From Fremontodendron californicum (lineage: Eukaryota; Streptophyta; Magnoliopsida; Malvales; Malvaceae), in assembly GCA_030761205.1 (NCBI GenBank), contig JAULJL010000032.1, positions 10,483,134 to 10,547,133 of the forward strand: a stretch of DNA of 64,000 nucleotides, in the 5' to 3' direction. The notes beneath the pieces are model-generated. The model saw only the letters and a program-made list of their open reading frames with translations. It did not search any database and had not been told where the DNA came from. The first letter of the stretch is position 1. The number at the start of each line of letters is the position of its first letter. The translations under genes and the position numbers were made by a program. Shown piece after piece: positions 24,695-36,736 of this stretch.

Positions 24695-26181
24695 TTACCT
24701 TTTCAAGTGGCTCATTGGGATGTGAAGATGATGCAATGGTGTTGTCTTCCCTTTGAGCATTATCCTTTGTGGTGTCTCAAGTTGTTTCCCACTTCTTAGA
24801 GTTATAGCATTTGCATTTTCTCTAGGATTCACTATAGTTTGAGAAGGTAATTTCCCGGAATCCCTTGCTTGCATTTGATTCATTATTGTTGCCATTTGTC
24901 CCATTTGACCCTTAAATTTTGGATACTAGTCTTTGTTTCCCTTGATTCCTGTTGAAGTTGCAATTGGTTAGTAGTAAAGGATTTGACAAGATCTGTTAGA
25001 GACTCGCCTGGATTTTTTGGTGGTGGCACTTGTTGTAGGGTTTGGTATGGTTGTTGTACTCGTTGCTGAAAACCTGATGGTCTATTGTTAAATGGTAGAG
25101 GAGCAGCTTGTGATTGATTTCCTCCATAATTATAGTTTGGATGATCCCTCCATCCTGGATTGTAAGTGTTTGAGTAGGGATCATACTTCCATGGTTGGCC
25201 CGAAAATCCACCCATAGCATGAGCATGTTCATTGGAATTTTCTTAAAGTGTTGGGCACATATCAGTTGGGTGCCCCATGGTAGAACATATACCACAAGCT
25301 TTGATTTGTTGCATATTACCTACAGCCAATTGTTGCACAAGAGAAGTCAGTTGAGAAATTTGTTGTTCAAGGGATGATGTACTTACCTCATTGACTTTCT
25401 TAGGTGGTGGTGGTTCATGTCTCATGGTGAATTGTTGTGAGTTGGCTGCCATGTTGGAGATGAAAAGTCTAGCAGCTTCTGGAGTCTTATTAACGAGAGC
25501 TTCCCCACTTGCGGCATCTATCATGCTTCTCTCCATAGGCATGAGACCTTCATAGAAATATTGGATGAGAAGTTATTCACTTATCTGATGGTGTGGACAT
25601 GATACACAAAGCTTTTTGAACCTCTCCCAATACTCATACAAGGACTCTCCATTGTATTGTCGAATCCCACATATCTCTTATCTAATGTTGGCAGCCTCAG
25701 ATGCTGGGAAATATCTTTCCAAGATTGCTTTCTTCATTCCATTCCATTCCATGTAGTGATAGTCCCGGATGGTAGATAGTAGAGCCATTCCTTTGCCGAG
25801 TCAGCTAAAGAGAATGGAAAGGCTCTCAACTTAATTTGCTCTTCTGTGATCTGTTGGTCTCATGCTCGAGCAAACTACATGGAATTCCTTAAGGTGCTTA
25901 TTTGGATCTCCTCCTACAAAACCATGAAACATTGGGAGAAGATTAATTAAACCAAATTTGAGTTCAAAAGCTACCTCAAGGTTAGCATATTCAATGCATA
26001 ACGGTTGTTGATCCAAGTCTGGAGCAGCTAGCTCTTTAAGAGTTCCGTTGTTAGCTGCCATCTCTTCTTGTTCCACTTGGATGGTTTGGATCAACTCTTC
26101 GTTTGAACTATGGTACGAAGCCACAAATTCCAAGATTCTACTAAGTCTTAAGTGATTGTCTTCTTCGGGAGTTTGGAACAT
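24695..26181 (-). pseudogene. gag remnant of element A
   Basis: Four open pieces, in order: 25831-26181 (N-terminal gag, with FELKFGLINLLPMFHGFVGG), 25243-25542 (with a zinc knuckle CGICSTMGHPTDMC, CX2CX4HX4C type), 24883-25215 (Gln/Pro/Asn-rich) and 24695-24904. They are separated by frameshifts and stops. The region between 25543 and 25830 still reads as gag-related but is broken. Confidence 0.82.
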
Positions 26182-26289
26182 TCACTGAAAAAGAAAAACA
26201 AGAAAATAACTAATTAGAACTGAAAGTAAGAATAAACCAAATAACAAATAAACTAAAGGAAGCAATCCTCGGCAACTTCGTCAAAAACT

Positions 26290-26744
26290 TAATGCACTCA
26301 AAAGAGCGTATCTTACTTAATCATTGCACTAAAAAGATCAATTGTTAGGTATAATAGCTAGCAAGGGTCGAGTCCTCAAGGATTGGGTTTTAATTTATTA
26401 ATTATTAGTTTATAAATTCAGTTCAAAGAAAATAAAGGAAAAGGGGGTTTTTGAAATAGTTTTAAGTAAAACAAATAAAAAAACTAAGAATGCAAGTAAG
26501 TAAGTAGAAATCAAATATGAGAAAAGTATGGTTAAGAGGTCATTCGCCACCAGTAGATATCATTGAGAATCATTTTCAGATCTATCAACACCAATTAACT
26601 ATCAAAATTATCAACCGTAGATAACAACATCCTGTGTTACCCCAATCCTTTCTTAGTTTGTCGTTAAATAGGATGAACACCACTACTTAATCTCTAACTA
26701 TAAATAACCTAGAATAAACATCACTAGATTCAAAGTGACAGTTG
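26290..26744 (-). repeat. 5' LTR of element A, first part (before insertion B)
   Basis: It matches the start of the 17426 LTR (GCACTCAAAAGAGCGTATCT) and ends in the ACAGT target duplication of element B. The terminal TG has mutated to TA. Confidence 0.82.
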
Positions 26745-27964
26745 TCGCAACCCTAAAAAAATAATAATAAAATGTCTCATCGCAAGACTTTATTATTCAT
26801 TTTCCTTAGGCGTGACATTAAAAAAAAGCGAGGAAAAGTCAACTTAATTCCTCTAAAAAAAACGAAGGTGTCGATATGTGATCCCGGATTGTGGGGAACA
26901 AATCGAGTGAGGGGAAACAAAAGTAGAGGAAAAGATGACTTAATTCCTCTAGAAATAATAAAAGGTCGAGGGTATGAAAACGGCCTCGTAAAAAGACATG
27001 GAGTCGCCACCAATCTTTTTTAGCTAGGTGTGATCGGCCACCTATTAAAACCGGTTTTGTAAAATATTTTAAAATTAATTAAAACATTTTTTTAAAACCA
27101 ATTTCAGGTCTGCGTTATAAACCAGAGAAATCAAAGAAGCGGGTTCGGGAGTCGGTTACGTGCGGGGAAGGATTAGCACCCCCACAAACGCCCGTATAAA
27201 TCGGTACCTTATTAATCGTGCGTTATCCCAAGTCTTGATAAAAAGTTGGTTTTTAATTTAGTATTTCAAGTTAATTCCCAATTTTAAGAAAAATAATTCC
27301 ATTTTTAATTGAAAATGATCCGAAATTTATTAATTCAAAATTTTCCTATATTCCCCGACAAAATCGGCCAAATATAGAAATTTTTATTCATTTGGAAAAC
27401 TTTCCGAATCATTCTCGTTTTTTGAAAGAAAGATATTCCTTTATTAATGATAATTGATGATATTCCCTTCAGCAAACCCGGTAGAGAACTCATGAATTAT
27501 TTCAACTCAGGAATATCTTTATTTTTTTTATTGAAAATCATTATCTTTTTCAAAACATTTTAAAGAATGAACATGGACATGTATGACATAAATAAAATGA
27601 CATGGCAAATCTAGATAATATTATGCAACCTAAATGACATGACATAATTCAAATGACAAAGTATATTCTAGGTAAAATAGAAAAAATCCTAAGTATCATG
27701 GTATATTCTAAATGAGATAAAATGATTTAAATGACATAGCAATTCTAAATGATATGGCATATTGATGCACCCAAAAGAGTGTATCTATTTAACCTTGCAC
27801 TAAAAAGATAAATTGTAAGTATAGTAGTTAGCAAGGGTCGAGTCCTCAGGGATTGGGTTTTAGTTTATAAGTTAATAGTTTAAAACTTAAATTCAAGAAC
27901 AATAAAAGAAAAGGGGTTTTTTGAAGCCAGATTTAAACTAAAGTAAATAATAAGAATAAGATGA

Positions 27965-28152
27965 AAGGCGGTAAAACCAGCCAATAAAAATATATATACT
28001 AAATTAGGCGGTATAACCAGCCAATAATATATATACTAAATTAGGCGGTATAACCAGCCAATAATATATATACTAAATTAGGCGGTATAACCAGCCAATA
28101 AAAATAAAACAAAGTTAATATACAAATTAGGCGGTATAACCAGCCAATAAAA
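27965..28152 (+). repeat. Short tandem repeat AGGCGGTATAACCAGCCAAT in C1
   Basis: Five copies with 37-49 bp periods in C1; the same block has three copies in each C2 LTR (about 32205-32310 and 39052-39165). Confidence 0.8.
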
Positions 28153-29099
28153 ATAAATATACTTTTAAAAATAAGCAAACTAGAAAAGTAAGAAAACAAG
28201 TAAGTAAGAAGAATCAAATATGAAAAATATGGTTAAGGTTTCATTCTCCACCACTAGACATCATTAAGAATCAATTTCAAATCTATCAATATCAACCAAC
28301 TATCAAAGTTAACAACCGTAGATAACAACAAGCTCTGTTACCCCAATCTTTCCTTAGTTTGTCGTTAAATAGAACAAGCTCTCTATTTAATCTCTAACCA
28401 TTAAACAACTTAGAATAAGCTCTCTAAATTCAATTTAATGGCAGCTTTATGATGAGAAAGATAGGTTGATCTAAGCAACAAACACATAAGCTCGGATTGT
28501 TCAACTTAGGTTATGTTCCACTTTGCAATTATTGAAAACTTGACCATAATCATTAATCACAAATTGCCACTTATGAATAGGAAATCAAGACAATTACACG
28601 GATCAAGACTCCTAAACTAGCAATAGATAATTATCAAGATCTATCTAGTTGTACACCTAAATAAATCAAGACAACATCATGAACAATTCTTGTAGAAGAA
28701 CATAAGCAACTTTGATAGAAAATTAATGATAGATAGAATCTGAAAATCAATCACAAAACATGTCTAGGGCTTTGAAATCAACCTTAACCAAATAGAAGTT
28801 TAGCCTAGCATAGGCATTATAAACATAAAATTAAATAGAATCTAAGAAGAAAATAAAAGAAAGAAAGAAGAAGAAGAAGAATATTAATTATCCAACCTCT
28901 TGCTCTTTCTAAAGAAAAAGAAAACTAGAGAAAAGAAAGAAGAAGAAAACTTAGAGAATTTTGTTAAAATGGCTAATATCCTACCAATCTCCAATATGAT
29001 CCCTTACAATCATCCAAGGCCCTCTATTTATACACATTTTGGAGGGCTAAATGACAAGAGACAAGCTTTACAAATTTCAAGGGTAGGTATATGACGATT

Positions 29100-29500
29100 T
29101 TGATCAGCCAACTTGATGGTCGATTTCGTCAATATTGGAGGCCTTATCTGATCACATGGTCTTCTAGACAAAGGTTCCCCTATCAGTTACGGAACCATAG
29201 CCGTTGGAATCAGCTCATTTGCTGATGTGGTTAAGCAGATATGGGCAAAATACGAAAACATGTCAGCACAGACGTCATTGCACATCAGCCAACTTGATGG
29301 TCGATTTCTTCAATATTGGAGGCCTGATCTGATCACATGGTCTTCTAGACAAAGGTTGCCCTATCAGTTACGGAACCATAGCCGTTGGAATCAGCTCATT
29401 TGCTGATGTGGTTAAGCAGATATGGGCAAAATACGAAAACATGTCAGCACAGACGTCATTGCACATCAGCCAACTTGATGGTCGATTTCGCTAGGGAAAA
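29100..29500 (+). repeat. About 183-bp tandem duplication in C1
   Basis: The phrase atcagccaacttgatggtcg recurs near 29103, 29286 and 29468. Two nearly identical 183-bp units are followed by the start of a third. The C2 LTRs hold only one unit. Confidence 0.8.
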
Positions 29501-29823
29501 CGACTCCGTTTTAAGAAGTGTAAAACATGAAAAAGATAGATATGCCTCTTAGCTTTGCATGGCTACCAATTTCAGCCTTATTGCTTCAGTGAAACTCGAG
29601 ATATAGCTGATATGGCAAAAGGTGTCGGAACTGAAACTGAACTGGATTTGCCCTTAATTCTAGTAATCTGAAATCACTCAAAGAAACTTGTGAAAAACAC
29701 CAAAATACATAAAAATATAAAAGATCATAAACACAATTAGACTAAACAATAATAACTCGTATTTGACACAAAACATTAATAAAACATACTAAAAACTATA
29801 TAATTATACGAGTTATCACATAT

Positions 29824-31982
29824 TTTAAATGACATGGCATGTTATAAATGAAATAACCTAAATAACATGGAATATGATCTAAATGACAAGAAATGACATG
29901 GAATTAAAATAATGCTAACATATAATATGCATGAAAATACTAATGAAGATAATAATGCATGAACATAGTATATACTAAACAATGTGACAAAAATAACTAA
30001 ATAAAAAAGCATAGGATATCATGAAACATTAAAAACCATATGGCAAACAAATATAAGATCATAAAATGTGAATTAAAATAATAAAAATATCATGGAAAAT
30101 ATCATAGCAAAAATCACATATTTAAATAAACTGCATGAACATGGAAAATGCAATGCATGAAAAATGTATTTTTTCCTTTAATTAAAGAAATTCGTATATC
30201 CAAAAAGATATCCGGCTACCTTAGGAAAATGTGTCAAATTAGATTTTCTAAAAAAAAAACTTTGTGATTGTTTGAAAATAATTTTGAGGAAAAACTTGAA
30301 TAAAAATTAAAACCCTTACCAAAACCCTTTTAAAATGGTTCTAAATTCCTAAGTTTAAAATCCCGGACTTAACTACCCTTAACCTGATATTTATAAAATC
30401 ATTTTCAATGTTTAAAAAGGCTTAGAAACTACCCTAAGGCAGTAGCTAAAACTTCTACCCAGCCCCCTCTAAATGCCTTAGCCAAATTCAACCCTTATTC
30501 CTCTTTTGATTTCAAATCTACCTCTACTGTCCGGTTTTTCCACACGATTTTTTAGCATATGTTTAAAAAACTAAAAATTCTAAAACAAAAACTGGAGACT
30601 CAAAACATGCAAATATATATGATAAAAAATTGGTTTAATTTTTTGATTAAAGATGATTGCCTAGAAAAATTGGAGATGTTCGAGTACTGGGTGAAAAAAA
30701 CTGTTTGTCAAAACACATTTTTTTTGTCTTTGATAAATTCATTCAAAAACCAAAGTGGAAATTGTTGGAAATCATCCTTAAGACCTAAGGGCAGTAGCTA
30801 AACATTTTAAAAACTTGGACAAAATTGGATAAGTAAAATAAAAATAAAAATCACAAAGGTAGAATGATCAATTTGACAATTCCTTAATTTTTCACAAGTA
30901 TGCTCTAGAGAGCATGACTTTGAGCCATTAATTGGCCTAAGTCACAAATCAAGTGGTAATGACATGGAATGCATGAACATACAGCAAATGAAATGTATGA
31001 AATGCATGGTCTAAAGGTCTAAATGGTAAAGGAAATGCATGACAATTCATGGCAACCTAAATGCCTAGCATGGATTTGCATAGCAATAAATGCTATCCTA
31101 ACTCTATATGCATGCAATGCTTGATAATGTAAATGTGACTAGGACCTAATATGTCATAAATATGCATGAAAATGAATGTGACCTAAGACCTAAATATCAT
31201 ATTAATGCATGACAATACCAATGTGATTTAGGACTCAATATGCATGGCAATACCAATATGGCCTAGACCTAAAATGTAGTGAGCATGCATAGCAATATTA
31301 TGAACATATAATGACTCATGAAATTAATGTCAATGCTGGAACAAACAGTAGCTAATACACAATTTCAAGATATGATAATGCAAAGCATGTTACCTAAACA
31401 ATATGCAAAATGCATGACAAGGCAAGGGATGCATGAATAGGCCAAATGATCACATGAGACTCTAATGCAATCCTACTTAGTAAATGACCTAAATAAATGA
31501 CAAACCATATCAAAATGCATAATGTCATGACATTTTCAATAACATATAATATACCAAAATCAAAATGCACAAGCTCATGGCATGGAAATGCAAGCAAGTT
31601 AAGAAACAAAAGAAAAATGCACATGCAAGGCAAACAAAATGGAATGGCCGAATATGCATGAAATAATATGATGGCATTTTTATCATAGCATTTTCATAAG
31701 CACAAGACAAACTAAAATCAGAATATGCAAGTTCATGACATGGAGATATAAACAAGCTAAGAAGCAAAAGAAAAATATACATACAAAGCAAACAAACATG
31801 GTATGACCAAATATGCATGAAACAAAATTATGAAAATGCAAACATGAAATACATGGTACATAAAAAAAATGCACAACATGGATATATGAACAAAAAAGGC
31901 CAAATATGCAAGGATGCAATATCAAGCATGGAAATGAATATAACAAATATAGCATAGAAAATAATGTAAAGAAAATGTATAC
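29824..31982 (-). other. Part of solo LTR B between C1 and C2
   Basis: AT-rich LTR sequence with many short repeats of the kind tgacatggcatg/aatgcatgaacat, and sequence related in reverse to the 6.7-8.8 kb part of the other solo LTR. No gene is seen; the ORFs here are chance products of low complexity. Confidence 0.6.
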
Positions 31983-31987
31983 ACAAG

Positions 31988-33795
31988 TGATGCACCCAAA
32001 AGAGTGTATCTTATTTAACCTTGCACTAAAAAGATCAATTGTAAGTATAATGATTAGCAAGGGTCGAGTCCTCAGGGATTGGGTTTTAATCTATGAGTTA
32101 TTAGTTTATAACTTACGTTCAAAGAAAACAATAAAAGAAAAGGGGTTTTTGAAGCCAGATTTAAACTAAAGTAAATAATAAGAATAAGATGCAAGGTGGT
32201 ATAACCAGCCAATAAAAATATATATACTAAATTAGGCGGTATAACCAGCCAATAAAAATAAAACAAAGTTAATATACAAATTAGGCGGTATAACCAGCCA
32301 ATAAAAATAAATATATTTTTAAAAATAAGCAAACTAGAAAAGTAAGAAAACAAGTAAGTAAGAAGAATCAAATATGAAAAATATGGTTAAGGTTTCATTC
32401 TCCACCACTAGACATCATTAAGAATCAATTTCAGATCTATCAATATCAACCAACTATCAAAGTTAACAACCGTAGATAACAACAAGCTCTGTTATCCCAA
32501 TCTTTCCTTAGTTTGTCGTTAAATAGAACAAGCTCTCTATTTAATCTCTAACCATTAAACAACCTAGAATAAGCTCTCTAAATTCAATTTAATGGCAGCT
32601 TTATGATGAGAAAGATAGGTTGGTCTAAGCAACAAACACATAAGCTCGGATTGTTCAACTTAGGTTATGTTCCACTTTGCAATTATTGAAAACTTGACCA
32701 TAATCATTAATCACAAATTGCCACTTATGAATAGGAAATCAAGACAATTACACGGATCAAGACTCCTAGACTAGCAATAGATAATTATCAAGATCTATCT
32801 AGTTGTACACCTAAATAAATCAAGACAACATCATGAACAATTCTTGTAGAAGAACATATGCAACTTTGATAGAAAATTAATGATAGATAGAATCTGAAAA
32901 TCAATCACAAAACATGTTTAGGGCTTTGAAATCACCCTTAACCAAATAGAAGTTGAGCCTAGCATAGGCATTGTAAACATAAACATTAAATTAAAGAGAA
33001 TCTAAGAAGGAAATAAAAGAAAGAAAGAAGAAGAAGAAAATAAAGAAAAAGAAAACTAGAGAAAAGAAAGAAGAAGAAAACTTAGAGAATTTTATTACAA
33101 TGGCTAATATCCTACCAATGTACCATATATCCCTTACAATCATCCAAGGCCCTCTATTTATACACATTTTGGAGGGCTAAATGACAAGAGACAAGCTTTA
33201 CAAATTTCAAAGGTAGGTATAATAGGTGGGTGCATTTTCTAACAATTTTCGTCATACATGACGATTTTGATCAGCCAACTTGATGGTCGATTTTGTCAAT
33301 TTTTCAGGCCTTATCTGATCACATGGTCTTCTAGAAAAATGTTACCCTATCAGTTACTGATCCATAGCCGTTGGAATCAGCTCATTTGCTGATGTGGATA
33401 AGAAGATATGGGCAAAATACAAAAACAGGTCAGCACAGACGTCATTGCACATCAGCCAACTTCATGGTCGATTTCGCTAGGGAAAACGACTCCGTTTCAA
33501 GAAGTGTAAAACATGAAAAAGATAAATATGCCTCTTAGCTTTGCACGGCTACAAATTGCAGCCTTATTGCTTCAGTGAAACTCGAGATATAGCTGATATG
33601 GCAAAAGGTGTCGGAACTGGGACTGAACTGGATTTACCCTTAATTCTAGTAATCTGAAATCACTCAAGAAACTTGTGAAAAACACCAAAATACATAAAGA
33701 TCATAAACACAATTAGACTAAACAATAATAACTCGTATTTGACACAAAACAATAATAAAACATAACTAAAAACTATATAATTATACGAGTTATCA
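31988..33795 (-). repeat. 3' LTR of C2
   Basis: Begins TGATGCACCC and ends GAGTTATCA on the plus strand. Near-identical to 38846-40654. Confidence 0.92.
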
Positions 33796-33808
33796 CACCC
33801 CCACACTT
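33796..33808 (-). promoter_or_regulatory. Polypurine tract of C2
   Basis: AAGTGTGGGGGTG on the minus strand, directly upstream of the 3' LTR; the expected plus-strand priming site. Confidence 0.75.
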
Positions 33809-35340
33809 AGATTGTTGCTAGTCCCTAGCAACGACTCAATAAAAATAAAATAAGAAAATCTAATCTAATCCACTTTCGTAGGAAATCACGGTGGCACTTA
33901 GCATGTGACACAAGCCTTTAAACCCCTAGGTGTCCCTAGTGGACGAGTTTAGTCTCATGAGGGTTTACTAGAACGATACCCACAAACATTGAAAAACTAA
34001 AATATAAATAAACTACATATACTAAAAATATTTACTCCTAATCCTTTCAATACAAATTAGAGACAATCTTTGAACAAGTCTTATAAACTAATCAATAGCT
34101 TAAAGAATTTCACAAAAAATCATGCTTGAATGTAAATTGTTTGAGTTAAGCCAATATTAACATAACATATTTCAATCAAAATAGTGCATATTCAAACTTA
34201 ATCTCAACTACTCACATGGGATACCCTCATGATTTTCACTCTTTAAAGTAGTGGTGAAGTGTTTACACTCAATCAATCTCATGAAAACAGTTCTACCATA
34301 TTCTTGCTTGTCCACCTATTCTCCACTATTTAGATCATACAACTTCATGAATCAAGAGGTCTTTAATCAAGGTTGTAATGGGGCCAAGGGGTTTGTAATG
34401 TGGTTGAAGAACAAAAGGATAAAGATATCACAAAGGTTCCAAAGAGTTCATAAAGTTTAGAGACATAAAAAGATCATACAAATAAAACTTCTCAAAACTC
34501 TTATAAAGCACATAATAACATAGGCTAAATATTCATGTTGAGCCTTTGCATCATTCTAACCAACTTTGTAACATCTTTTTTTTTTTTACTTTAACTAGAA
34601 GTTCAAGAGAAGTTTTTTTTTTTTTTTAATATGGGAATGTATTTGACAATGATCTCTTTCTTTTTCTCTTGACTTTTTTCTTTCTTTTCCCCCCACACTT
34701 ATTTCTTGTTTCTAACCCAAATTTTCAATAAATCTTCCTTGTCTTTGCAACTTGTCTCAAAACATGCTAATTCATCTTTGGAACAAAGGTAAAGATATAA
34801 GTATATTTAGGTTAGGGACAAGTTATGGTTACCAAAGAGATAGCTTATTCAATGTAGGCTCAAATTGGTTCACTAAGGGTGTGTTCTCTTGGAACATTAA
34901 TAATGGATGGCTGTTTGGCTCTGGTTATAATCCTAATGCCTCTATCATATTCATGTTGTCACATGTATCAATATAGTCTCAAACGGTTTAAAGCAAGTTC
35001 TAGAGAATCATGTAATCATAAGAGCACTCAAGAAAGAAATTAGATTGATTTGTATAATGCATCAATCATTATAGGCTCAAAAACTCACAAGGATGATTAT
35101 ACAAGTCAGATTAAGTCTAAACATGCTTCTTTCTCAATCAACATATCATATTAACATTGGCTCATAAAAAGGTTGACATCAAGCTCAATTCTCATGAAAA
35201 TCTTCTCACTAATAAATCTGTTTTAGACTTATGCAATTCATATCTCATCATTGTATTAAAAAGGAACTAAAACTCAAAAATAATAATAATAATAATAAAG
35301 ACTCATAAAAAAAAATAGTAGACAAAATAAAAGAAATCCT
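33809..35340 (-). other. Non-coding 3' internal region of C2
   Basis: It corresponds to the 3' internal region of element A (19.2-20.6 kb), e.g. atcaatctcatgaaaacagt and ctcactaagggtgtgttctc. No recognisable gene. Confidence 0.65.
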
Positions 35341-35432
35341 AAATCATTCCCCCCACACTTAATTCTTACATTGTCCTCAATGTAAGTCTATTAACTCAAA
35401 TGAAAGAATCATGTGTAAGAGAAAAGAACTAA
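35341..35432 (+). repeat. Direct repeat left of the passenger cassette
   Basis: Contains cccccacacttaattcttac, then tcaatgtaa and caaatgaaagaatcatgtgt. The same block recurs at 37500-37596 and occurs once in element A near 20585-20680. Confidence 0.8.
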
Positions 35433-35627
35433 TAACATAAGAATAGGAAAAGCTAAGACTCAAAACAAAACAAACTCATGCAACCTGAATAATCTTAAAA
35501 TACTAAACAAAAATTAACAAGTAAACATAAAAAGATTAAAATCAAACTGACAAGGTGTGTCTCAAGTCTCCCTTACTCAGACCTTGTTCAGAATGAATAC
35601 TTTTAAATGGCTTAAAACACAAATTTC

Positions 35628-35641
35628 TTTTTTTTTTTTTT
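35628..35641 (-). other. A14 run downstream of LOG (possible captured poly(A))
   Basis: Fourteen T on the plus strand, i.e. A on the coding strand of LOG, 86 bases after the stop codon. It fits a retrotransposed poly(A) tail, though A runs are common in this AT-rich element. Confidence 0.5.
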
Positions 35642-35727
35642 GAAGGTAAAATTTAGGAGATATTACCTGTAGAGGTTGCTAACCACTTATTATAACTGAG
35701 ACACAACAAACAAAATGTTAGATAATG

Positions 35728-36375
35728 TCACAAAGACAAAGTGCAATCCACTCCTTGCTCGTCCATATCTCTTTTTCTTTTTCCGAGCGTTTGCGAAACA
35801 ACCGTAGCAGATAAACACTCATAAGCTTGGAGCATTTTGAGTAAATCTTCAATGGTTGTAGCAGAAATTATGGTTCTCCTTGCCTCTGAAAACATGAATC
35901 CATTATCCACAGCATTATCTAAATATGAAAGCAAATTATTAAAATAACCATTAATATTAAGCAAACCAATGGGTTTCTTATTTGTGACCAAAGATGACCA
36001 AGAAGCCACGCAAGCTATTTCTTCCAATGTACCCAGACCTCCTGGTAAAGCAATGAATGCATCGGCAGAATGGTACATGATTGTTATCCGTTCAGAGACA
36101 CTCCAGACTTGTATTTCCTTACCCACGGTAGGTCCACAAAAACTTGTGAATAGTTTTGGCACGATTCCTAGAACTGGACTTCCTCCGGCGTGTGCTGCTG
36201 TAGCGACTGCTCCCATTAAACCCGTACTACCGCCTCCATAAATCAAGTGGATCTTTTGTTGGGCAAGTATTACTCCAACTCTTATGGCTTCATCAGCGAA
36301 TATGTTATTTTTCCCTGGATAAGCACCTCCAAAGACACAAATTTTTTTAATGCGCTGGGATGAAGTACTTTCCAT
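35728..36375 (-). CDS. LOG-family cytokinin riboside 5'-monophosphate phosphoribohydrolase, retrotransposon-borne
   Basis: 215 codons, complete and intronless. It has the LOG signatures: KICVFGGAYPGKN near residue 11, YGGGSTGLMG (46-55), Arg in VSERITIM (about 96) and PGGLGTLEE (111-119). LOG enzymes cleave cytokinin nucleotides to free active bases in cytosol and nucleus. The length is normal for the family. FGGAYPG in place of the commoner FCGSxPG, and SERITIM where many LOGs have MHxRKxxM, suggest a divergent clade, but the catalytic Arg and Glu are kept. Nuclear plant LOG genes have several introns; their absence, an A14 run 86 bases past the stop (sense strand, 35628-35641) and the position between C2 gag and the purine tract indicate capture of a processed RNA. 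It is in the element's sense direction. A splice-acceptor-like CTCTTTCAG ends 19 bases before the ATG. Whether it is expressed cannot be seen. Confidence 0.88.
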   Translation of the reverse strand: MESTSSQRIKKICVFGGAYPGKNNIFADEAIRVGVILAQQKIHLIYGGGSTGLMGAVATAAHAGGSPVLGIVPKLFTSFCGPTVGKEIQVWSVSERITIMYHSADAFIALPGGLGTLEEIACVASWSSLVTNKKPIGLLNINGYFNNLLSYLDNAVDNGFMFSEARRTIISATTIEDLLKMLQAYECLSATVVSQTLGKRKRDMDEQGVDCTLSL

Positions 36376-36736
36376 TTTTTTTTCTTCGAGTGCCTGAAAG
36401 AGAATGAGTACATGGTGTAATATATAGAGGACTGAGTAGTGAATCAGACAAAAGTAATAATGTCGCCGAAAGTGTATCTGACCTGTCAGAAGAAAATGTT
36501 AACCTAACAAAAGATTTTTGCGTGATTTCAGGAAGAAAATCAAAAAGAGAAGAAAAATCAACCGTAAAAGACCAATAAAAAAAACGAGAATAATTACACA
36601 AATCGAACAACACGTAAATTAAACCGAAATGAAGTTATTGCAAATCAAACCAAAAGCTGAGAAGTTATTTATTGTAGTTGTGATTGTGGCTCACATCTTC
36701 CTCTGGTTTTACGTCCAGAAACGGCTTAAACGCCTT

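Larger units (their letters stand above)
27763..29818 (-). mobile_element. Solo LTR C1 (same family as the C2 LTRs)
   Basis: It starts TGATGCACCCAAAAGAGTG, ends ATACGAGTTATCA, and is flanked by CATAT (27758-27762, 29819-29823). It aligns to the C2 LTRs but differs by two internal expansions, so it is an older or sister copy. No internal region. Confidence 0.85.

Noticed and set aside
31394..32371. Cys/Phe/Leu-rich minus-strand ORFs that could pass as membrane proteins
   Set aside because: They lie in AT-rich LTR sequence and the FIGWLYRL repeats come from the LTR tandem block, present in C1 and both C2 LTRs.
35969..36241. Plus-strand ORF inside LOG
   Set aside because: Shadow of the LOG reading frame on the opposite strand.
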